This document shows, piece after piece, positions 43,570-51,631 of a DNA stretch of 64,000 nt. The stretch's first letter is position 1. Each line of letters opens with the position of its first letter. The translations under genes were made by a program, and so were the position numbers. This stretch comes from Amycolatopsis sp. DSM 110486 (GTDB taxonomy: Bacteria > Actinomycetota > Actinomycetes > Mycobacteriales > Pseudonocardiaceae): positions 434,001 to 498,000 of the forward strand of contig NZ_CP080519.1 of NCBI RefSeq assembly GCF_019468465.1, written 5' to 3'. The notes under the pieces were generated by a model that was given only the letters and a program-made list of their open reading frames with translations, was not told the origin of the DNA and made no database searches.

Positions 43570-44556
43570 TCAGATGACGAAGGACTCCGTCGACTCCGGC
43601 GCGAACAGTTCTTCCGCGGTGCGCAGGCGAGCCGAGAGCCCCTGCTCGTGGTGGTAGCGGAGGAACACGTCGAGCACGTGCCGGTTGGCGTCCAGCCCGT
43701 AGGACCAGTAGTCGGGGCCGAGCAGGCTCCGCGCGTCCTCCAGGTGCTGGTTGAGCCACGGCTCCATGAACCGCAGTGCCGAGGCATCGTAGATCCGCGC
43801 GTACGCCTCGTTCTTGGCCGCTGTGAACGCTTTCGTCAGGGACTGCGCGACCCACGGGTGCCGCTCGTAGACCTCGCGGCGCAGGGCGACCACGTGCATG
43901 ATCGGGAAAATCCCGGTCTCCGCGTAGTACTCCTTCTCCGCCGCGACAGTGTCGGGGAAGAGCCGGGCGACGCGACCGTCGCCGGCGACGTACGAGCTCG
44001 GGATCCGCGGACTCTGCAGCGCGTCGATCTCGCCGGTGGCCAGCATGTCCGAAAGCGTCCGGCCCGCCGGGATCGACTGGACGTCGAAGCGGGTCGAGAC
44101 GGCACCCTTTTCGATCCGCCCCGGCGTTTCCTGGCCACCGGTGAGGTAGGTGACCGAGTCGAGTGGCACGTCGTACGCGTCGGCGAGGATGCCGCGGATC
44201 CAGACGCCCGCGGTGAGCTGGAACTCGGGCGTGCCGATGCGTTTGCCGACGAGATCGGCCGGTTTCTCGATGCCCGCCGCGGTGTTGATGAAGACGCCGC
44301 CGTGGCGGAACATCCTCGACGTGAACACCGGCAGCGCGACGAACGGCGCCGGGTCGCGGTCGAGCGAGGCGACGTAGGTCGACAGCGACATCTCCGAAGC
44401 GTCGAACTCGCCGTGGCGCAGCATGCGGAAGAACGTCTCCTCGACCGGGAGCCGCAGGTACGTCAGGTCGATGCCGTCGGGCCGGATCGACCCGTCTTCG
44501 AGGGCGCGCGTGCGGTCGTAGTCGCCGCACGCGAATGTCAGGTCCAGTCGGCTCAT
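43570..44556 (-). CDS. 4,5-dihydroxyphthalate decarboxylase-like protein (paralog 2)
   Basis: 328 aa, no signal peptide. LDLTFACGDYDRTRALEDGSI at the start, FVALPVFTSRMFRHGGVFIN near residue 72, YYAETGIFPIMHVVALRREV near 228 and YGLDANRHVLDVFLRYH near the end match the Pht5 family. It has GGAAGGTG upstream and lies 4 bp after the ligJ stop, so it is the last gene of the ADH-ligK-ligJ operon. Probably decarboxylates a hydroxylated aromatic di- or tri-acid feeding the LigJ/LigK pathway. Confidence 0.86.
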   Translation of the reverse strand: MSRLDLTFACGDYDRTRALEDGSIRPDGIDLTYLRLPVEETFFRMLRHGEFDASEMSLSTYVASLDRDPAPFVALPVFTSRMFRHGGVFINTAAGIEKPADLVGKRIGTPEFQLTAGVWIRGILADAYDVPLDSVTYLTGGQETPGRIEKGAVSTRFDVQSIPAGRTLSDMLATGEIDALQSPRIPSSYVAGDGRVARLFPDTVAAEKEYYAETGIFPIMHVVALRREVYERHPWVAQSLTKAFTAAKNEAYARIYDASALRFMEPWLNQHLEDARSLLGPDYWSYGLDANRHVLDVFLRYHHEQGLSARLRTAEELFAPESTESFVI

Positions 44557-44560
44557 CGGG

Positions 44561-45559
44561 TCACCTTCCTGCGGCGGCGAGCCGCCGGTCGAGCCGGGGG
44601 TAGACCCGGCGAGCGTTGTTCTCGTACACCGCCGCCAGGTCCTCGCCGGCGAGCCCGGCGCGGTCGACGTACTGCAACGTGTCGTCCCAGGCGATGCCGG
44701 TTTCCGGGTCCGCCCCGCGCACCGCGCCGAGCATCTCGGACGCGAAGAGCACGTTCTTCGCGGGCAGGACATCGAGCAGCAGGTCGATGCCGGGCTGGTG
44801 GTAGACGCACGTGTCGAAGAAGACGTTCGGCAGGAGCTCGGCCGGGTCGCGCCAGCCGTTGCGCATCGCCAGGCCCCGGTAGCGTCCCCAGTGGTAGGGC
44901 ACCGCTCCCCCGCCGTGCGGGATCACCAGTCGCAGACCGGGAAACCGGTCGAAGAGCTTCGACTCGAGCAGCTGGGTGAAGACGCTGGTGTCGGCGTTGA
45001 GGTAGTGCGCTCCGAGCGTGTGGTGGTTCGCGTTGCACGCCGTCGAGACGTGCACCATCGCGGGCACGTCCAGCTCGGTCAGGACCTCGTAGACACCGAA
45101 CCACGACTCGTCGGTGATCGGCTTGCCCGCCCAGGTGCCGGACGGGTCCGGGTTCAGGTTGACGCCCACGAAACCGAGTTCGCCGACGGTCCGGCGGATC
45201 TCGGCCGTGACGCCGCCGAGATTGCCTTCAGGCGTCTGCGGAAGCTGCGCGACCGGGGCGAAGTGCTCGGGGTAGAGCTCGGCGACGCGGTGGACGAGGT
45301 CGTTGGACGCGCGCGCCCAGGCGTTCGCCACGCCGGCGTCGGGCACGTGGTGTTCCATACCGGATGCTTTGGGAGAGAACAACGTCAGGTCGCCGCCACG
45401 CTCCCGCAGCACACGCAGCTGGTTACCCTCGACGCTCTCGCGCAGCTCGTCGTCGGTCACCGGCGCCAGTGCCGCCCGCTCACCGTCGAGCTGGGCGTCG
45501 CGGAACTGTTTCAACGCCGGCGGGGCTGTCGTGTAGTGACCGTGGATGTCGATGATCAC
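44561..45559 (-). CDS. ligJ: 4-oxalomesaconate hydratase (LigJ-like amidohydrolase)
   Basis: 332 aa, usual length. Very close in wording to LigJ of Sphingobium SYK-6: [12 protein letters not shown] at the start (metal His6 and His8), [61 protein letters not shown] and [14 protein letters not shown], with the metal-site Glu in ASE. Known reaction: hydration of 4-oxalomesaconate to 4-carboxy-4-hydroxy-2-oxoadipate in the protocatechuate 4,5-cleavage and gallate pathways. Coupled by ATGA to ligK. Confidence 0.92.
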   Translation of the reverse strand: MIIDIHGHYTTAPPALKQFRDAQLDGERAALAPVTDDELRESVEGNQLRVLRERGGDLTLFSPKASGMEHHVPDAGVANAWARASNDLVHRVAELYPEHFAPVAQLPQTPEGNLGGVTAEIRRTVGELGFVGVNLNPDPSGTWAGKPITDESWFGVYEVLTELDVPAMVHVSTACNANHHTLGAHYLNADTSVFTQLLESKLFDRFPGLRLVIPHGGGAVPYHWGRYRGLAMRNGWRDPAELLPNVFFDTCVYHQPGIDLLLDVLPAKNVLFASEMLGAVRGADPETGIAWDDTLQYVDRAGLAGEDLAAVYENNARRVYPRLDRRLAAAGR

Positions 45560-46266
45560 CGGTCGCGCACCTCCTTGAGGTACGCGTCGTGCTCCACGTA
45601 CCGCAGGCCCTTGCGGGCGAGGCGCTCGCGCATCGAGTTGACGTCAAGGCCCAGCTCTCCCGCCGCGTAGCGGGCCCGCAGGCGCGCTTCCTTGTCCTCC
45701 CGCGCAGCCGACGCCGCGAGGATCTCGTCCGCGTCGGCGCGGCGCACGACCACCACCCCGTCGTCGTCGGCGACGATCACGTCACCCGGCTCGACGAGCC
45801 GGCCACCGCAGACGACGGGGATGTTCACCGAGCCGAGGGTTTCCTTGACCGTGCCCTCGGCGGACACGGCCCGGGACCAGACGGGGAACGGCAGCTCGCG
45901 CAGCTCGGCGATGTCGCGGCAGCCGGCGTCGATGACCAGGCCCCGCACCCCACGCGCCTTGAGCGAGGTCGCCAGCAGCTCGCCGAAGTAGCCCGCGTCC
46001 GACGGCGACGTCGGAGCGACGACGAGCACGTCACCGGGCTGACTCTGCTCCACGGCCACGTGGATCATCCAGTTGTCGCACGGCGCCACGCTCACCGTCA
46101 CCGCCGTGCCCGCCACGTGCGCACCCGGGTAGATCGGGTTCAGCGTGGACGCCATCAGCCCGGTGCGGCCCTGAGCTTCGTGAATGGTCGCGACCCCGAA
46201 CCGGCCCAGGCCGTCACGCGTCTCCGGGCCGGTTCGCGGCGGGTTCGTGACGACGATCCCGCTCAT
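45556..46266 (-). CDS. ligK: 4-carboxy-4-hydroxy-2-oxoadipate aldolase (LigK, RraA fold)
   Basis: 236 aa. [35 protein letters not shown] and [19 protein letters not shown] match the LigK/HMG-aldolase branch of the RraA family. The metal/catalytic Arg-Asp pair is Arg117-Asp118 ([10 protein letters not shown]). Unlike plain RraA it has the ~50-residue C-terminal extension typical of the aldolases ([15 protein letters not shown]). It splits the LigJ product into pyruvate and oxaloacetate. Start overlaps the dehydrogenase stop and stop overlaps the ligJ start. Confidence 0.92.
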   Translation of the reverse strand: MSGIVVTNPPRTGPETRDGLGRFGVATIHEAQGRTGLMASTLNPIYPGAHVAGTAVTVSVAPCDNWMIHVAVEQSQPGDVLVVAPTSPSDAGYFGELLATSLKARGVRGLVIDAGCRDIAELRELPFPVWSRAVSAEGTVKETLGSVNIPVVCGGRLVEPGDVIVADDDGVVVVRRADADEILAASAAREDKEARLRARYAAGELGLDVNSMRERLARKGLRYVEHDAYLKEVRDR

Positions 46267-47408
46267 CGGACGACCGCCCCACCGGCCTGGCCGACCAGCG
46301 AGGGCATCAGGGAGATGTGGATCGCGTCCTCGTCGGTCTCGCCGGCGAGCACGCGGATGGCGTGGTCGACCTGGTCGATGCCGTAGCGGTGGGTCGCCAG
46401 CTTCTCCAGCGGGAAGCGGCGCGAGGCGAGCTGGTCCACGGCGAGCTCGCAGGCGCGGAACGAGTGCCCGCGCGCGGACTTGATCGTGATCGCCTTCTCG
46501 GTGACCTTCTTGACCGGAAAGTCCGGGAACGCGGCCAGCTCACCCTGGATGAGGAGCGTGCCTTCGCGACGCTTGAGGACGTCGACGCCGAGCAGGACCG
46601 GCGCGGTGCCGGCGCGCGAAGTGCAGTCGAGCACGATGTCGACGCCGCGGCCGCCGGTGAGGTCCATGATCTTCTCGCGGGGGTCCTCGGTGACCACGTC
46701 GATGACCTCGTCCGCGCCGAGTTCCTTCGCGAGGTCGAAGCGGTGCTTGTCGCGCGTGGTGCCCGACACCAGGATCTGGGCGGCACCGGCGGTCTTGGCC
46801 GCGACCAGCTGCGCGAGGCCCTGCTGGCCCGGGCCCTGGATCAGCACGGTGTCGGCGTATCCGACGCCGGCGGTGAGCAGCGCCCACTCGATGCCGTTGG
46901 ACAGCGGCATGACCATGCCGGCGAGCTCGGGCGTGACCGTGTCGGGGACCTTGTGCAGCACGGAGTTCCACGGCAGGTACATGTATTCGCTGAACCCGCC
47001 CCACAGCGTGCCGGGGTTTTCCGCGGAGGTGTAGCCGAACCGCCGGCCGTCGGGGTTGGTGCGCCAGTCCGTCGCCTCGCAGTGCCGGTACTCGCCGAGG
47101 CGGCACCAGTCGCAGTTGAAGCAGCCGACGTAGTGCTCGACGAACACCCGATCGCCTTCGGAAAGGCCGTGGCGTCGCTTGAACCGCGCCCCGGCCTGTG
47201 CGATGACGCCGACGTTCTCGTGGCCCATGATCACCCGGCCCTGGATCACCGCGGGCGGATTGGCGTACATCTTCACGTCCGTCCCGCAGATCCCCGCGAC
47301 CTCCACCTGCAGCAGGGCGGAGTCCTCGTCGATCGACGGGAGCCGGAATTCCTGCATCTCCGTCGTGCTCGCCGCGACGCGGACGGCCGCCTGCACAGTC
47401 TGGACCAT
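46263..47408 (-). CDS. Zinc-dependent alcohol dehydrogenase (MDR family)
   Basis: 381 aa. Catalytic zinc residues in [11 protein letters not shown] and GHENVG; the structural zinc site is [15 protein letters not shown], four cysteines near residues 103-117. The NAD(P) motif is in [13 protein letters not shown] (GPGQQG, a variant of GxGxxG). First gene of the operon with ligK, ligJ and a decarboxylase-like gene, under the operator at 47429-47443. It may oxidise an alcohol or dihydrodiol intermediate upstream of ring opening; substrate unknown. Confidence 0.9.
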   Translation of the reverse strand: MVQTVQAAVRVAASTTEMQEFRLPSIDEDSALLQVEVAGICGTDVKMYANPPAVIQGRVIMGHENVGVIAQAGARFKRRHGLSEGDRVFVEHYVGCFNCDWCRLGEYRHCEATDWRTNPDGRRFGYTSAENPGTLWGGFSEYMYLPWNSVLHKVPDTVTPELAGMVMPLSNGIEWALLTAGVGYADTVLIQGPGQQGLAQLVAAKTAGAAQILVSGTTRDKHRFDLAKELGADEVIDVVTEDPREKIMDLTGGRGVDIVLDCTSRAGTAPVLLGVDVLKRREGTLLIQGELAAFPDFPVKKVTEKAITIKSARGHSFRACELAVDQLASRRFPLEKLATHRYGIDQVDHAIRVLAGETDEDAIHISLMPSLVGQAGGAVVR

Positions 47409-47428
47409 CGAATCTCCCTCGTTGGCAG

Positions 47429-47446
47429 AATGGACAGCCCAATATA
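47429..47446. promoter_or_regulatory. GntR-type cluster operator and -10 box (ADH/ligKJ promoter, divergent decarboxylase-like gene)
   Basis: AATGG-ACAGC-CCAAT (47429-47443) with perfect arms. On the minus strand, TATATT (47441-47446 complement) is a good -10 directly preceding the palindrome. The same TATATTGG arrangement occurs at the ferredoxin promoter (53359-53376). Confidence 0.65.
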
Positions 47447-47486
47447 CCATCAGCGAGGTAGTCCACCAGACGAAGCGAGGAGCCGC

Positions 47487-48428
47487 ATGGCCGAGCACCT
47501 GCTGACCGTGACGCGTACCCAGGGCAACAACCGCGCGCTGACCGACGGCGAGGTCGTCCCTGCCGGGTTTCCCTTGGCGTTCAGGGAAGAACCAGTGCTC
47601 GTCAACGGGTTCCGGCGGATGGTCCGAGAGCTCGCCTACGACGTCTGCGAGATGGCGCTGACGACCTATCTCACCGCGCGTGAGCACGGCGTGGGCTTCA
47701 CCGCGCTCCCCGTCTTCCTGGTCCGCGGGTTCCACCACGGCGCGGTCCTCGTACGGAAGGACTCCGGCATCACCGAGCCTGGGCAGCTGGCCGGGAAACG
47801 CGTCGGCGTCGGCCGCGGCTACACGGTGACCACCGGCGTCTGGGCGCGCGCGATCATGGCGCTCGAACACGGCCTCGATCTCGACTCGGTGACCTGGGTC
47901 CTCAGCGGTGACGAGCACGTGGAGTCCTACCGTCCGCCCGCGAACGTCGAGCCGGCCGGATCCGGGAAGAAGCTCGAGGACATGTTGCTGGCCGGAAAAC
48001 TGGACGCGGTCGTCAACGCCAAAGTGGACTCTCCCGAGGTCGTGCCCCTGATCGCCGAACCGGTCGAGGCAGGGTTCGCCGCGCTGCGCGAACGCGGCTT
48101 CTACCCCATCAACCACCTCGTCGTCGTCAAGGACGAGGTCCTCGACGCGCACCCGGACGTCGCGAAGGCCGTGTTCGACGCGTTCGCCGAGTCCAAGCGC
48201 AACTACGTCGAGCAGCTGCGGGCCGGCGTCGTCGAAACCGCCGACGACCGGATGTACGCGCGGGTGATGGCCGAGACCGGCACCACCGACCCGCTCCCCT
48301 ACGGCATCGAACCCAACCGCGCGATCCTCGAACTCCTGGCCGAACAGGCGGCGGCGCAACACATCCTGACGAAACCGGTGGACGTCGAGTCGATGTTCGC
48401 CCCCGCGACGCGCGAACTGGTGGGCTGA
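47487..48428 (+). CDS. 4,5-dihydroxyphthalate decarboxylase-like protein (paralog 3)
   Basis: 313 aa. FTALPVFLVRGFHHGAVLVRKDSGI, AGKRVGVGRGYTVTTGVWARAIM, RGFYPINHLVVVKDEV and LPYGIEPNRAILELL match the Pht5/PBP-like family, though it is the most divergent of the three. No signal peptide. ATG 47487 follows GAGGAG; the longer open frame upstream crosses the promoter. It leads a two-gene unit with an RpiB-type isomerase three bases downstream. Confidence 0.84.
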   Translation: MAEHLLTVTRTQGNNRALTDGEVVPAGFPLAFREEPVLVNGFRRMVRELAYDVCEMALTTYLTAREHGVGFTALPVFLVRGFHHGAVLVRKDSGITEPGQLAGKRVGVGRGYTVTTGVWARAIMALEHGLDLDSVTWVLSGDEHVESYRPPANVEPAGSGKKLEDMLLAGKLDAVVNAKVDSPEVVPLIAEPVEAGFAALRERGFYPINHLVVVKDEVLDAHPDVAKAVFDAFAESKRNYVEQLRAGVVETADDRMYARVMAETGTTDPLPYGIEPNRAILELLAEQAAAQHILTKPVDVESMFAPATRELVG

Positions 48429-48431
48429 GCC

Positions 48432-48872
48432 ATGCGCATCGCGATCGCCGCCGACCACCACGGCGTGAACCTCAAGCAGCGCCTCACCACCTGGCTCACC
48501 GACCACGGTCACGAGGTGGACGACCGCGGCTCGCACAGCGCGACGGACACCGTCGACTACCCACCGCTGTGCGCCGACGTGAGCCGGCGGGTCGCCGACG
48601 GCCGCGCCGACGCCGGCCTCGTGCTCGGCGGCAGCGGACAGGGCGAAGTCATCGCCTGCAACAAGATCCGCGGCGTGCGCGCGGGACTCGGGCACACCAC
48701 GTTCATGGTGGAGATCTCGCGCGGCAACAACAACGCCAACGTGCTCGTGATCGGCACGAAGGTCATCTCGGACGACGAAGCGGAACGACTGCTCGCACTG
48801 TGGCTGTCGACTCCGTTCAAGGGCGGCCGGCACCAGGACCGGATCGACCAGATCACCGCGCTGGAAGCCTGA
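48432..48872 (+). CDS. RpiB/LacAB-family sugar-phosphate isomerase
   Basis: 146 aa, normal length. IAIAADHHGVNLKQRL at the start (Asp/His substrate residues), ADAGLVLGGSGQGEVIACNKIRGVRAG near residue 58 (RpiB has a Cys or Ser in this G-x-G loop) and NNNANVLVIGTKVI near 98. RpiB interconverts ribose-5-P and ribulose-5-P; relatives isomerise other sugar acids. Its place in an aromatic operon suggests an aldose/ketose- or keto/enol-type isomerisation of a ring-opened acid, which is inference. It overlaps the end of the convergent phosphatase gene by 20 bp. Confidence 0.88.
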   Translation: MRIAIAADHHGVNLKQRLTTWLTDHGHEVDDRGSHSATDTVDYPPLCADVSRRVADGRADAGLVLGGSGQGEVIACNKIRGVRAGLGHTTFMVEISRGNNNANVLVIGTKVISDDEAERLLALWLSTPFKGGRHQDRIDQITALEA

Positions 48873-49434
48873 TTTCCGGCCGGAACGCGACGGCGGTCGG
48901 CACCTCTGCGCCGATCGCGTCGGCCACGTCCAGCCCGCTCACGTGGGCGAGCAGCATGCGCAGCGAGTTGCCGTGCGCGACCACGAGCACTGACCGGCCC
49001 GATTCCAGCAGCGGCAGCAACTCTTCGAGCCAATACGGCCGCAACCGCTCGTGGAGCATCTGGAGGCTCTCGCCGCCGGGAGGCAGACCGGCCGGCGAAC
49101 GCCGCCAGCAGGCGACCGCTTCGGCACCGAACCGCGCCCGCGCGTCGGCCCGCCGAAGTCCTTGCAGCGCACCGTAATGCCGCTCGACGAGAGCCGGGTG
49201 GTACTCGGCCGCGACGGTCGGCGAGAGCCGGCTCCTGACGATCGCGGCGGTGTCTGCGGCGCGGGCCAGCGGCGAGCAGTGCACGATGTCCGGGACCCAG
49301 CCGGCCAGTCCTTCCGCGGCGGCTCGCGCTTCGAGGGCGCCGGCCGGCGTCAGCGGCACGTCGAGGTGCCCGGCGAACAGGTCCCCGGCGTTGGCGGTGC
49401 TCTCACCGTGGCGCAGCAGGACGAGCGGAGTCAC
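48853..49434 (-). CDS. Histidine phosphatase superfamily protein
   Basis: 193 aa. Catalytic motif VLLRHGEST near residues 5-13, ERHYGALQG near 84 (acid/base Glu), and the second catalytic His in VVAHGNSL near 152. GTG start overlaps the stop of the alpha/beta hydrolase (GTGA). Members are phosphoglycerate mutase-like phosphatases acting on sugar phosphates or cofactors. Last gene of the Rieske-PanB-like operon; role there unclear. Confidence 0.88.
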   Translation of the reverse strand: MTPLVLLRHGESTANAGDLFAGHLDVPLTPAGALEARAAAEGLAGWVPDIVHCSPLARAADTAAIVRSRLSPTVAAEYHPALVERHYGALQGLRRADARARFGAEAVACWRRSPAGLPPGGESLQMLHERLRPYWLEELLPLLESGRSVLVVAHGNSLRMLLAHVSGLDVADAIGAEVPTAVAFRPEIRLPAR

Positions 49435-50285
49435 CGGTCGTGCCCGCGGAGGAACTCCAGAACTCGCGCGGGCGCGGTCTCGGCCGTCTGCTCGGAAACC
49501 GGAACGTCCCAGTATTCGTGCACCGGCAGGCACTCCTGGAGGTAGCGCGCGGCCGAAGGGGCGTGCGAGCTGTCCTGCCCCGGCACGATCAACGCGGGCA
49601 CGTCGCAGGTCATCAGGTCCTCCGGCTCCACGCCCGGAACGGTGTCGCGGTCGAAGAGGCCGCGCACGGAGCCGGTCACGAGCAGGTCGTAGCGCGCCGG
49701 GTCGAAGGCCGCGTACGCCTTCGCGAAGGCTTCGTCGCTGCGCAGCGGCGCGGCCCACGGACCCACCCGCGGGTCGGTGCTGAAGCCGGCGGTCGTCGAC
49801 CGGGCCAGGTCGACGACGGCCGGCAGCCCGTGCTCGGCGACGTAGGCGAGGTGCCGCACGAACCGGCGGTGCTGCGCCATCCGGTAGCGGGGCCCGCCGG
49901 CCGGCGAGAACAGGACCATGCTGCGCACGCGTTCCGGTGCCGCGACGGCGAGCGCCGCGGCGGTCGAGCAGCCGACGCAGCCGCCCATGGTGTGCGCCGC
50001 GTCGATGCCGAGGTGGTCGAGCAGCCCGAGCGCCTGGCGGACGTAGACCGGCCACTCCAGCCGCTCGATGCGGCCACCCGAGCGCCCCGATTCACGTCGG
50101 TCGAAGACGACGCAGGTGTATTCGGGAGCGAAGGCGTCGACGAAGCCGAGTTCACGGTAGCGCCCGAAGCCGGTCCAATTGTCCAAACTGGAATCGAAGC
50201 CGCCCGGACTGAACATCAGCAGCGGCGGGCCGTCACCGACGGTCTGGTAACGCGTAGCGATCCCGTCCAGCACGGCCACGGGCAT
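49431..50285 (-). CDS. Alpha/beta hydrolase with cysteine in the nucleophile elbow
   Basis: 284 aa. Oxyanion-side motif MFSPGGFDSS near residue 25 and the fold core VVFDRRESGRSGG are normal. The nucleophile elbow reads TMGGCVGCS (residues 99-107), so Cys103 stands where most relatives have Ser (GxSxG). Dienelactone hydrolases also use Cys. A late catalytic His is probable, but its position is not obvious. In a ring-cleavage setting a C-C or lactone hydrolase is plausible. It lies 11 bp after the PanB-like stop. Confidence 0.82.
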   Translation of the reverse strand: MPVAVLDGIATRYQTVGDGPPLLMFSPGGFDSSLDNWTGFGRYRELGFVDAFAPEYTCVVFDRRESGRSGGRIERLEWPVYVRQALGLLDHLGIDAAHTMGGCVGCSTAAALAVAAPERVRSMVLFSPAGGPRYRMAQHRRFVRHLAYVAEHGLPAVVDLARSTTAGFSTDPRVGPWAAPLRSDEAFAKAYAAFDPARYDLLVTGSVRGLFDRDTVPGVEPEDLMTCDVPALIVPGQDSSHAPSAARYLQECLPVHEYWDVPVSEQTAETAPARVLEFLRGHDR

Positions 50286-50296
50286 GCTCGTACTCC

Positions 50297-51139
50297 TCAG
50301 CTCTGCGGCACCTTGATGCCACCGCGGATCTGCCGGCCGCCCCGGATGTCCGCGGCGCATTCGGTCAGCGCGTCGAACGTGATCCGCGCGACGTTGGCGT
50401 AGGTGTCGATCTCTTTGTCGACGTTGGCGGCGTTGTAGCCGATGGCCGCGGTGGCCATGCGGATGCGCCCGTCGAGCCACGGACCGCCCCCGAACCCACC
50501 GAGTACGGGGATCGACACCGCGTCCACCACCGCCGGCCCCACCACCGGGCCGGAGTTGGTGAAGTTGAGCGCGACGGCTCCCGCCGACTCGAGCCGCTTG
50601 GCCTCCGCGACCAGCTCGTCGAGCATCCCGTCGGGCACCTGCGCGACGCTGGCCGCCGAGTATTCGATGCCGTACTTCAGGGCCGTCTGCGGCGTGATCC
50701 CGAACTGCGCGAAGACCGGAATGCCCGCCCTGGTCACCGCCTCGACCGCTTCCGGGAAGTCGGCGGCCCCGTCGAGCTTCACCAGGTCGACGCCCGCCTC
50801 CTTGACCAGCCTGATCGACGCGTCGACCGCACTGGCCGCGCCCTGCTGCAGCGGGCCGAACGGGAAGTCGCAGCTGAGCAGCGCTCGCCGGACTCCCCGC
50901 CGAGCCGCCTTCGCGACGACGAGCACCTCGTCGAAGGTGATCTCGAGCGGATGCGGCTGCCCCCAGAGGTTGACCCCGACGGTGTCGCCAACCGAGACGA
51001 TGTCCACGCCGACCCGGTCGGCGATGCGCGCCATCTGGTAATCCCAGGCGACGATGCAGACGCTCTTCTCGCCACGCGCCTTCATCGCCTGCAGAGCCGG
51101 GATGGTGACCTTGCCGGCCGGATCGCTCTGGGGGCTCAT
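50297..51139 (-). CDS. PanB-like protein (ketopantoate hydroxymethyltransferase fold) with altered active site
   Basis: 280 aa. The order of motifs follows PanB: IVSVGDTVGVNLWG (Asp52), LLSCDFPFGP (Asp91), LVKLDGAADFPE (Asp123 where PanB has Glu), FAQFGITPQTA (Gln145 where PanB has His) and ALNFTNSGPV (Asn192 where PanB has its catalytic Glu). The metal Asp pair is kept but the catalytic set is changed, so normal ketopantoate synthesis is unlikely. It belongs to the PEP-mutase/isocitrate-lyase superfamily, so a C-C bond lyase or aldolase role in the pathway is inferred. Start overlaps the preceding stop (ATGA). Confidence 0.82.
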   Translation of the reverse strand: MSPQSDPAGKVTIPALQAMKARGEKSVCIVAWDYQMARIADRVGVDIVSVGDTVGVNLWGQPHPLEITFDEVLVVAKAARRGVRRALLSCDFPFGPLQQGAASAVDASIRLVKEAGVDLVKLDGAADFPEAVEAVTRAGIPVFAQFGITPQTALKYGIEYSAASVAQVPDGMLDELVAEAKRLESAGAVALNFTNSGPVVGPAVVDAVSIPVLGGFGGGPWLDGRIRMATAAIGYNAANVDKEIDTYANVARITFDALTECAADIRGGRQIRGGIKVPQS

Positions 51140-51615
51140 GCGCGCGTCGCTTTCAGCAGTTCCAACAGATCGTCCTCTTCGGCGGGCACCAAGAGGATCC
51201 GGGCGTGCGGACGCAGCGAGAACAGTGCCTCGTTCGCGACTCCGTCGGAGGTCACGACCAGGCCGGCCGTCATGATCCCGCGCACCGTGCAGGCCGCACC
51301 GATGGTGGCCGCCGCCTCCGCGTTCTCACCGGTGGTCGAAACCAGCACGACGGTGTTGCTGTCGCGCAGCTCATCGGTGAGCGCCACCCGGTCGCCGGTC
51401 ATGGTGACCAGCTCGTCACCGGCGCCGGAAGCCGAGTAGAACCGCGCCTGAGCCCACTCCTCGGCGGCCGCTCGCCCGACGATGTCCTTCGCCGCTTCGT
51501 CCAGCGCCACCACCCGCGTGTTGCGGGCGGCGGACAACGGGTAGTCGATCCGGAAAGCCGCTTCCTCGGCGGTCGCCGCGCGGGCACAACTGCTGACCAA
51601 GCCACGTTGCAACAC
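51136..51615 (-). CDS. Unknown protein between Rieske and PanB-like genes
   Basis: 159 aa, not recognised. The sequence alternates strands and helices in a Rossmann-like manner (NTRVVALDEAAKDIV, SNTVVLVSTTGENAEAA, IMTAGLVVTSDG, ARILLVPAEEDDLLELL). No cofactor motif or membrane segment. GTG 51615 with GAGGA six bases upstream is preferred to an upstream ATG inside the Rieske gene. It lies 16 bp from the Rieske stop and overlaps the PanB-like start, so it may be a subunit or helper of the PanB-like enzyme. Confidence 0.7.
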   Translation of the reverse strand: MLQRGLVSSCARAATAEEAAFRIDYPLSAARNTRVVALDEAAKDIVGRAAAEEWAQARFYSASGAGDELVTMTGDRVALTDELRDSNTVVLVSTTGENAEAAATIGAACTVRGIMTAGLVVTSDGVANEALFSLRPHARILLVPAEEDDLLELLKATRA

Positions 51616-51631
51616 TGCGTTCCTCGCCGTC

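Noticed and set aside
50297..51139. Genuine panB for pantothenate synthesis
   Set aside because: Key catalytic Glu and His positions are replaced, and the operon is catabolic.
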